DNA of 12,087 bases, taken from assembly GCA_012512295.1 (NCBI GenBank), contig JAAZDI010000301.1, forward strand, positions 1 through 12,087, in the 5' to 3' direction. The stretch is from Syntrophomonadaceae bacterium (GTDB lineage: Bacteria > Bacillota > Ch66 > Ch109). Under the pieces are notes generated by a model. The model worked only from the letters and a program-made list of their open reading frames with translations, did not search any database and was not told the DNA's origin. This document shows, piece by piece, positions 6,761-12,087 of the stretch (positions are counted from its first letter, which is position 1; each line of letters starts with the position of its first letter). A program made the position numbers and the translations under genes.

Positions 6761-7351
6761 TTACTTTTGCTCGTCCCTACTCCCAGTATATAGTCGCCGG
6801 TAGACTTGATAGTCAGTAATCACCTTTCTTACATAATCTCTGGTTTCAAGGAAAGGAATGTTTTCAATCGTTTCCCAGCGACCATCCCACTGACCGGTTA
6901 ACAACCAGGTTTTTACTTTGGTCGGGCCGGCATTATAAGCAGCAATCATTAATAGTTGGTTGCCCTGAAATTCATGCGCTAACTGAGCTAGATACCAGCA
7001 ACCAATCTGAATGTTTCGTTCTGGATCATACAGTTGCGTCGGGTTATAATCCTTCAGCTTAATCTGTTCGGCTGCCCACTGGCCTGTTTCCGGCATTATC
7101 TGCATCAAACCGCGGGCTCCTTTACTTGACTCGGCCTTTTCATCAAAATGGCTTTCGACGCGCATAACGGCAGTTGCCAAATATGGATCAATGCCCCATA
7201 TGCCGGTATAATAGAAAATTTGTTCCCGGTAAGGTATGGGGTAAACCGTCTTTTTTAAAAACCAGGGTGAATTTATTAAAAGTAGCACAGCTACGGCCAC
7301 CAATAAAAAAATCCAGGCCTGAATTCGGATTTTGGGCCTGCGAATATACAT
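6761..7351 (-). CDS. Membrane-anchored lytic transglycosylase (SLT/GH23 domain)
   Basis: It cleaves the MurNAc-GlcNAc bond of peptidoglycan with formation of 1,6-anhydro-MurNAc and acts outside the membrane. From the ATG at 7351 it has 196 residues: a basic N-terminus, one membrane segment (about 11-27), then a compact SLT domain. Catalytic E66 lies in RVESHFD, followed by KGARGLMQIMPETG (77-90), AAYNAGP (137-143) and the closing ETRDYVRKV (169-177), the standard GH23 motif order. The reading frame can be extended to a GTG at 7408, which would overlap coaE by 28 bases. I prefer the ATG because it has AGGAGA (7361-7366) nine bases upstream and puts the usual basic residues directly before the membrane span. 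Last gene of the operon; a homologue in this position after coaE is common in related clostridia, and its physiological role there is not settled. Confidence 0.93.
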   Translation of the reverse strand: MYIRRPKIRIQAWIFLLVAVAVLLLINSPWFLKKTVYPIPYREQIFYYTGIWGIDPYLATAVMRVESHFDEKAESSKGARGLMQIMPETGQWAAEQIKLKDYNPTQLYDPERNIQIGCWYLAQLAHEFQGNQLLMIAAYNAGPTKVKTWLLTGQWDGRWETIENIPFLETRDYVRKVITDYQVYRRLYTGSRDEQK

Positions 7352-7380
7352 GTAGTAACTTCTCCTGCGCCAAATTTCGG

Positions 7381-7983
7381 TTAATGTTCCCGGTTTAATT
7401 CGTCCCACAATCCACGTACTTGACTAAGGGTAGCAGCGAGACTTCCGCTGTTATCGATTACTTTATCTGCCAATTTTAGTTTTTCCGACAGGGCCATTTG
7501 CGAAGCGATTCGGCTTCTCGCTTCCTCTTCGCTCATTCCATTTCGCGTTTTTAGTCGGGCAATCTGGGTCTGTTCATCTACTGCCACTAACCAGATTTGA
7601 TCGACTAAGGTCGTAAAACTGGCTTCGATTAATAAGGGGGCATCGACTACCGCCACGGTTTCTGGTCTTTCCATGGCCAAGTGATCCAGTTGTTCTCGGG
7701 TTTTTTCTTTGATCCGAGGATGGGTCATCTGATTCAACTTCTCCCGGGCGACTGGATTAGAAAAGACGATCTGACCAAGAGCTAAACGATCAAGATTTCC
7801 CTCGGGTGTTAATACACCTGGTCCAAAATAGTCAACAATTTCCTGCCAGGCTGGAGTGCCCGGTTCAACAATTTCCCTAGCTAAAATATCCGTGTCAATG
7901 ATAACTGCCCCTAGTTCACGCAAATAGTTAGAAACAGTGGTTTTCCCACTGGCAATTCCACCAGTCAAACCGATCACTTTCAA
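7381..7983 (-). CDS. coaE: Dephospho-CoA kinase
   Basis: It phosphorylates the 3'-hydroxyl of dephospho-CoA with ATP, the last step of coenzyme A synthesis, in the cytoplasm. The 200 residues match the family. The Walker A motif GGIASGKT (8-15), the IDTDILARE segment (about 29-37) and the VVDAPLLIEAS segment are typical, and the LID region KTRNGMSEEEARSRIASQM carries the expected arginines. The start is TTG at 7983, giving the canonical MKVIGLTGG beginning. The upstream GGTGGG is a mediocre ribosome binding site, which suggests modest or coupled translation. It lies 77 bases after mutM and 29 bases before the transglycosylase ATG, all on one strand. In Bacillus-type genomes ytaF often sits between mutM and coaE, and it is absent here. 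Confidence 0.96.
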   Translation of the reverse strand: MKVIGLTGGIASGKTTVSNYLRELGAVIIDTDILAREIVEPGTPAWQEIVDYFGPGVLTPEGNLDRLALGQIVFSNPVAREKLNQMTHPRIKEKTREQLDHLAMERPETVAVVDAPLLIEASFTTLVDQIWLVAVDEQTQIARLKTRNGMSEEEARSRIASQMALSEKLKLADKVIDNSGSLAATLSQVRGLWDELNREH

Positions 7984-8060
7984 TTTCTGCCCACCACCAT
8001 CTTATGAAATCAATCAGGTCATTAGACTAATCTTGAAAAATAATAGGCCAATCAGGTTTA

Positions 8061-8957
8061 TTAATCGGTGCTGCTTCGCGGCAAGCGGGTCCCTCCATGA
8101 TGCTGGTCACAAACATTAGGCTGACATTGAGGGCAGTAATGGGAACTCCGACCTCCAACCTTGAGCCGTTGGATAACTGACGCGCAGCAACGGCAATCCT
8201 GGCTGGTCCGTCGGTAAACCTGAAGGTGGTTTTGAAATTCACCTGGTTGACCCTCGCCATCGACATAATCGCTGATTGAAGTTCCCCGGCAATCAATTCC
8301 CTGCTGCAAAACAGACCGAATCGACTGGTAGAGTCTAGCCAGTTCATCAGCGGTCAGGGACGCCCCGATTCTCTCCGGATGAAGTTTGGCTGCATAAAGA
8401 ATCTCATCGGCATAGATATTGCCAATACCGGCAACAATCGTTTGATCCAACAATAATTGTTTAATCTTGGCCTTCCGACCCTGTACCTTTTTTTCCAGCC
8501 AATTCAGAGTGAATTCTTGGCTTAGCGGTTCGGGGCCAAGATCTTTCAGGCCTTTCAAGCCGAGACAGTCTTCAGTCTGGGTCAGGGTAAGGTACCCAAA
8601 CTGTCGTAAATCCTGAAAAACTAGAACTCCTCCGTTATCAAGACTGAAAGTTGCATGAACGTGGCGCCAGGCTCCTTCATCACGGTTTATTACCAGCCCG
8701 GGGCGAATGTAGATCAAGCGACCGGTCATTTTTAGGTGAACGACCAGGGTCCAACCGCCGGTAAGGCGGGCTAAAAGATACTTGCCGCGCCGGTCCAGTT
8801 TCAGGAACCGTTGGCCCAATAATTTTTGTTTAAACTCGTCAACCGTTAGGTAGCGAACAATCTTAGGGAGAAAAATCTGCACCTCAGTAATGGTTCGCCC
8901 AGTGAGGTGAGGCGTGAGCGAACGTCGGACTGTTTCAACTTCGGGTAGTTCCGGCAA
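8061..8957 (-). CDS. mutM: Formamidopyrimidine-DNA glycosylase (Fpg)
   Basis: This bifunctional glycosylase/AP lyase removes 8-oxoguanine and formamidopyrimidines from DNA. I start it at TTG 8957 rather than the ATG at 8975. After removal of Met the protein begins PELPEVETVRRSL, and the N-terminal proline is the catalytic nucleophile, so it must be exposed. GGGGGA (8964-8969) lies six bases upstream. From this start it has 298 residues (family about 270-280). Seen are E3 after the proline, K59 in RRGKY, the intercalating set M77, R118 and F120, the H2TH segment GIGNIYADEILY (177-188), and a C-terminal zinc finger with C255, C258, C275 and C278 plus R270 in GGRSSHYC. About 19 residues beyond the last zinc cysteine (PNVCDQHH to SSTD) form an unusual tail. 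polA precedes it, fitting a base excision repair pair. Confidence 0.96.
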   Translation of the reverse strand: MPELPEVETVRRSLTPHLTGRTITEVQIFLPKIVRYLTVDEFKQKLLGQRFLKLDRRGKYLLARLTGGWTLVVHLKMTGRLIYIRPGLVINRDEGAWRHVHATFSLDNGGVLVFQDLRQFGYLTLTQTEDCLGLKGLKDLGPEPLSQEFTLNWLEKKVQGRKAKIKQLLLDQTIVAGIGNIYADEILYAAKLHPERIGASLTADELARLYQSIRSVLQQGIDCRGTSISDYVDGEGQPGEFQNHLQVYRRTSQDCRCCASVIQRLKVGGRSSHYCPQCQPNVCDQHHGGTRLPRSSTD

Positions 8958-9075
8958 GCTTAGTCCCCCATTCATTACGGTGTCGCTGAGCTTCGTAAAA
9001 ACGCAGCGCGATCAATTTTTCGCGTTCTGCCCGGTGCGGCAATGCGGCTAAGCGATTAAGAACCTGGTCAAGAAT
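8935..9075 (-). CDS. Possible 46-residue overlapping frame between polA and mutM
   Basis: The gap between the polA stop and the mutM start is fully spanned by one open frame that overlaps both neighbours. It reads LNRLAALPHRAEREK then LIALRFYEAQRHRNEW, a charged, helix-like composition more protein-like than typical intergenic DNA. Against it, there is no ATG, GTG or TTG with a usable ribosome binding site near its beginning. The first possible initiator is the rare ATT at 9075, and the first TTG lies well inside. It could be a real small coupled gene with a rare start, a remnant of a gene or of a longer polA or mutM end, or chance. I list it as a candidate only. Confidence 0.2.
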   Translation of the reverse strand: MLDQVLNRLAALPHRAEREKLIALRFYEAQRHRNEWGTKLAGTTRS

Positions 9076-11857
9076 CCTTCGGCAGGGGTATCAGCTCGTA
9101 CCAGTTAGGGCCGATTTCTAAATTAACCACCAGCGGAACCCGCAGAGTTACCGCTTTTTCCATGGCCTGTCGAACCAGACTCGCCATCTCGGCTAACTCG
9201 TTGGGCGGTATTTCAAAAATTAATTCATCGTGTACCTGCAGGAGCATCCGGGAACGGAGCTGGCGCTGCTTTATCTCTTTCGCTATCTTCAGCATCGCGA
9301 CCTTGATGATGTCAGAGGCAGTCCCTTGAATCGGGGTATTCAGCGCTGCTCTTTCCCCAAACGCGCGGACATTCCGATTACTGCTAAATATTTCCGGTAG
9401 ATATCGGCGTCTCCCCAGCAGGGTAGTTACATACCCTTTTTCCCGGGCCTCCCGCACAATGCGGGACATGAATTCCCGAACTCCTCGATAAGTGGAAAGG
9501 TACTGTTCAATATAGCGTTTGGCTTCGGTCCGACTTATTCCTAAATCTCTGGCCAGACCAAAATCTGATATTCCATAAACAATGCCGAAGTTCACGTCCT
9601 TGGCCCGGTAACGCATTTCCCGGGTAACTAATTCTTCAGGCAAGCCGAATACTTGAGCCGCAGTGTGGGTGTGAATATCTCGTCCTTCCTGAAAGGCCCT
9701 GATTAGCTCCTCATCTTCAGAGATATGCGCTAAAGCCCGCAAATCAATTTGGGAATAGTCAGCCGCCATGATTAACCAACCTGGTTCGGAAGGAGCAAAA
9801 AACTTGCGGATGCGGCGACCAAACTCCAAGCGGATGGGAATATTCTGCAGATTAGGCTCAGTGCTGCTCAGTCTTCCGGTAGCGGTTACGGCTTGATTAA
9901 AGGTGGTATGCACCTTCCCCGTGCGCGGGTTAACCAGGTGCCGCATGCCATCTACGTAAGTAGATTTCAGTTTAACCAACTGACGGTGTTCCAGAATTCG
10001 CGCCACAATTGCGTGCTGACTGGCTAATTCCTCGAGCACTTCTGCATCGGTAGAATACCCGGTCTTGGTTTTTTTCAATACCGGTAACTTTAATTTCTCA
10101 AACAGGATAACCCCCAGCTGACGGGTTGAGTTGATGTTAAACTCTTCACCGGCCAAAGCGTGAATTTCTTTAGTTAGTTCCTCCAGACGAGCGCCTAATT
10201 CCCTGGACATTCCTTCCAATGCTTCGGCATCAAGGTAAACGCCGGTCTGCTCCATCTCGGCTAATACTTGAATCAACGGCAATTCTACTTCTCGGTAAAG
10301 AGAAGTTAATTCCATCTGCTGCAATTGCTCAATCAAAAAACAATGCAATTGAAAAATACAATCTGCGCGCCGACCGGCCAGCCAAACTGGATCATCCGAA
10401 GGAAGAATCAACTGATTCAGGTACTGCAGGGATAATTCCTCCAGACTTAATTTAGCCAGGCCAGGATTAGTCAAGTAAGCCTCAAGCAGGGTATCTCCGG
10501 CCAGTCCGTTTAATCGAATTCCAGCTTGATCAAGCAGTATCAGCGCTGCCTTAGCATCATGGAAGACCTTGGGCAGCTGGTCATCCTCCAGCCAATCCTT
10601 AAGCTGATTGCGCAGTCTCAGGCTCAGACTCGAATCTTCCGTAGCGGCCGGCACCCGTAACCGTCGGGCCCGATGCTGTTCCCAACAAAGAGTCAGGTAA
10701 GTAGGCTGCCCTCGCAACGGATGCGGATCAGTGGACTCCAGGTAAATCGCGACAAAAGGCGCTTGTCCTAGATCTGGCGCCAGTGGTGTCTGGCTAGCCC
10801 GTTGTTTCAAGGCTGCCAGTTCCTCAATGAGGGTATTAAGCTCATCCTCATCTGCTACTTCCCAGTAATCTCGTTCAACGGGTTCCGTTTTTTCGGAAAA
10901 ACACTGTTCGCCTTTTGGCTGACCCGGTATTGAACCGGTCGCTGGAAGGGGTTTCGGTCCGGCTGGCTGTACCATCTGCGCGGTTACCCGTTTAATCAGG
11001 GACCGAAACTCCAGTTCCCGAAAAACCTTAATTAACTCATCATAATTAGGACCGGTATAACGGCACTGGTGCCAATCCACTTGAATCGGCACATCCCGGA
11101 CAATGGTGGCCAGCCACTTGTTGCGCCGCACCTGTTCTTCCAAATCTTCTAAGAGCTGACCGACCCGGCCGCGAATCTCCCCGCGCCGTTGAAACATTTC
11201 CTCGATGCTGCCGAATTGCTGAATAAGCTTGACCGCAGTCTTTGGTCCGACTGACGGGACGCCCGGGATATTATCTGAATTATCTCCTTCGAGTGCTTTC
11301 ACGTCAATTAACTGCTGGGGGGATAAACCGCCGTATTTTTCGGCAATTTTCTGGAGATCATATATTTCCAAATCGCTGATTCCCTTGCGGGTGATCAAGG
11401 CCTTGGTGGTCGGGCCAACCAGTTGCAGGATGTCCCGATCCCCACTGACAATTAACGTTTCCAGGCCCTGCGCCTCGGCCAGGTGAGCCAGGGTCCCAAT
11501 CAAATCGTCTGCTTCATAATTCTCCAGCTCATAAACTGGAATATTCATCGCCTGCAAAACCTGTTTAATTAGCGGAAATTGGGAGCGCAGGTCAGGCGGC
11601 GTGGCCGCTCGCTGGCTTTTGTAGTCAGCAAATTCCGCATGCCGAAAGGTTACCCTCCCCTTATCAAAGGCAACGGCCAGATACTCGGGTTTTTCATCCT
11701 CGATCAGTTTGAACAGCATGGTCGTAAAGCCATAGACTGCATTCGTCGCCACACCCTGGCTGGTGGTCAGAGAATTGATCGCATGATAGGCGCGGTGGGT
11801 CAAACTGTTCCCATCTAAGACCATGAATTTTCCCTTGTTGGTTTTATTATTAGTCAA
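9068..11857 (-). CDS. polA: DNA polymerase I with inactive proofreading domain
   Basis: Pol I removes primers and fills gaps in replication and excision repair. Counting from TTG 11857 (929 residues), residues 1 to about 300 are the 5' nuclease. Its acidic residues are D15, D117/D118 (YEADD), D140/D142 (SGDRD) and D192/D195 (EGDNSDN), followed by a helix-hairpin-helix at PGVPSVGPKT. Residues about 330-520 correspond to the 3'-5' exonuclease but lack the DxE metal motif (IYLESTD stands there), so proofreading is probably lost, as in many Gram-positives. The polymerase domain shows TATGRLSSTEPNLQNIP, motif A ADYSQIDLR (D700), motif B with R751, K753, F757 and Y761, and motif C HDE (876-878). 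Start options are GTG 11866, TTG 11857 with AAAGGTG six bases upstream, and ATG 11824 with AAGGGA six bases upstream. The first beta-strand KFMVLDG favours an upstream start. It heads the operon. Confidence 0.97.
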   Translation of the reverse strand: MTNNKTNKGKFMVLDGNSLTHRAYHAINSLTTSQGVATNAVYGFTTMLFKLIEDEKPEYLAVAFDKGRVTFRHAEFADYKSQRAATPPDLRSQFPLIKQVLQAMNIPVYELENYEADDLIGTLAHLAEAQGLETLIVSGDRDILQLVGPTTKALITRKGISDLEIYDLQKIAEKYGGLSPQQLIDVKALEGDNSDNIPGVPSVGPKTAVKLIQQFGSIEEMFQRRGEIRGRVGQLLEDLEEQVRRNKWLATIVRDVPIQVDWHQCRYTGPNYDELIKVFRELEFRSLIKRVTAQMVQPAGPKPLPATGSIPGQPKGEQCFSEKTEPVERDYWEVADEDELNTLIEELAALKQRASQTPLAPDLGQAPFVAIYLESTDPHPLRGQPTYLTLCWEQHRARRLRVPAATEDSSLSLRLRNQLKDWLEDDQLPKVFHDAKAALILLDQAGIRLNGLAGDTLLEAYLTNPGLAKLSLEELSLQYLNQLILPSDDPVWLAGRRADCIFQLHCFLIEQLQQMELTSLYREVELPLIQVLAEMEQTGVYLDAEALEGMSRELGARLEELTKEIHALAGEEFNINSTRQLGVILFEKLKLPVLKKTKTGYSTDAEVLEELASQHAIVARILEHRQLVKLKSTYVDGMRHLVNPRTGKVHTTFNQAVTATGRLSSTEPNLQNIPIRLEFGRRIRKFFAPSEPGWLIMAADYSQIDLRALAHISEDEELIRAFQEGRDIHTHTAAQVFGLPEELVTREMRYRAKDVNFGIVYGISDFGLARDLGISRTEAKRYIEQYLSTYRGVREFMSRIVREAREKGYVTTLLGRRRYLPEIFSSNRNVRAFGERAALNTPIQGTASDIIKVAMLKIAKEIKQRQLRSRMLLQVHDELIFEIPPNELAEMASLVRQAMEKAVTLRVPLVVNLEIGPNWYELIPLPKDS

Positions 11858-11887
11858 TTGAAACACCTTTTTCTTTAGTATCGTACC

Positions 11888-11893
11888 ATTATG
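11888..11893 (-). promoter_or_regulatory. Candidate -10 box upstream of polA
   Basis: CATAAT on the minus strand (11893-11888) matches five of six positions of the -10 consensus and lies about 30 bases before the polA start. The best -35 candidate at 16-17 base spacing has only about three matches, so this is weak. Confidence 0.25.
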
Positions 11894-11973
11894 TTATTCT
11901 CGTTCGTGATTGCACCCGAGGAGCATGTCGGTTAACGCTTGAAGAAGCAGGTAATAAACCTGGTGACGCTAAT

Positions 11974-12000
11974 CGTTAGACGTTAGACGTAGAACGTAAG
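11974..12000. repeat. Short 7-bp tandem repeat upstream of polA
   Basis: CGTTAGA occurs twice in perfect tandem (11974-11980, 11981-11987), then decays as CGTAGAA (11988-11994) and CGTAAG (11995-12000), about 3.9 units in all. It lies in the non-coding stretch 11867-12021 ahead of polA. That stretch otherwise shows only a 5-bp inverted repeat (CAGGT/ACCTG, 11948-11962) and the weak -10 box. Confidence 0.7.
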
Positions 12001-12021
12001 CAGGAAAAACAAAAGCCACGA

Positions 12022-12087
12022 TTAAATTGAAGTCAGCTGGTTCGAGCCTTTAACTGAATTTAAATCTATTGTAACCCAGTCACCTTC
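12022..12087 (-). CDS. Possible C-terminal end of an upstream gene (partial)
   Basis: On the minus strand one frame is open from the window edge for 21 codons, reading EGDWVTIDLNSVKG and onward to a TAA at 12022. The other two frames stop within the first 21 bases. The composition looks coding and the position, about 165 bases before polA on the same strand, would suit the tail of a preceding gene. It is too short to name or to be sure of. Confidence 0.3.
   Translation of the reverse strand, partial: EGDWVTIDLNSVKGSNQLTSI

Noticed and set aside
7352..7408. GTG start for the transglycosylase, overlapping coaE
   Set aside because: The ATG at 7351 has AGGAGA nine bases upstream and the extra 19 residues are not expected before the membrane span.
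8027..8347. 106-codon open frame on the minus strand
   Set aside because: It is an alternative frame of the 3' end of mutM; the mutM zinc finger is intact in its own frame, so this is a shadow and not a frameshift product.
11948..11962. CAGGT/ACCTG inverted repeat as an operator or terminator
   Set aside because: Only 5 bp with a 5-base loop and no proper U-tract; not distinguishable from chance.
11974..12000. CRISPR-like array
   Set aside because: The units are 7 bases and directly adjacent, with no spacers; it is a simple tandem repeat.
1..12087. Defence system, phage, integron or mobile element
   Set aside because: All long frames belong to recognisable housekeeping or transport families, no transposase, integrase or nuclease-helicase genes are present, and no flanking repeats were seen.

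Overview
This is an ordinary-looking chromosomal stretch of a bacterium, most likely an anaerobic, clostridial-type Firmicute in or near the Peptococcaceae/Desulfotomaculum group. That placement is an inference. It rests on strong AGGAGG-type ribosome binding sites, frequent TTG starts, the polA-mutM-coaE-lytic transglycosylase gene order, a Pol I with a decayed proofreading domain, and a leucine locus built from the small LeuC/LeuD type with citramalate synthase next to it. No insertion sequence, phage, CRISPR, tRNA or rRNA gene was seen.

Layout. Positions 1-2750 (+) hold the 3' end of a leucine operon: leuC (5' end outside the window), leuD and leuB. It ends at a strong two-way terminator (2759-2801). 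Facing it on the minus strand is cimA (2902-4482), with its own clear sigma-A type promoter (4513-4541). Upstream of cimA on the same strand is a lone family 5 (peptide/nickel type) solute-binding protein (4656-6314) with an N-terminal membrane segment, no lipobox and no permease genes in the window. A divergent intergenic region (6315-6519) leads on the plus strand to two tiny reading frames. The first encodes a 13-residue peptide and the second a 44-residue Cys/Gly/Phe-rich, single-span protein; a hairpin terminator follows (6721-6756). Positions 6761-11857 (-) hold a compact DNA repair and housekeeping operon read polA, mutM, coaE, lytic transglycosylase.

How the genes work together. CimA makes (R)-citramalate from pyruvate and acetyl-CoA. 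LeuCD and LeuB can take citramalate to 2-oxobutyrate (isoleucine branch) as well as 2-isopropylmalate to 2-oxoisocaproate (leucine branch), so the first 4.5 kb reads as a shared branched-chain amino acid locus with two convergent units. Pol I and Fpg (MutM) both act in base excision repair. CoaE makes coenzyme A, and the transglycosylase acts on cell-wall glycan.

The least explained part is 6315-6756. The 44-residue protein has two near-identical nine-residue Gly/Phe/Cys blocks flanking its hydrophobic segment. Its Shine-Dalgarno sequence is also the last two sense codons (AGG AGG) of the 13-codon frame in front of it. Several annotated starts need care: mutM must start at an internal TTG so that the catalytic proline is exposed, the transglycosylase probably starts at an internal ATG, and polA has three possible starts.
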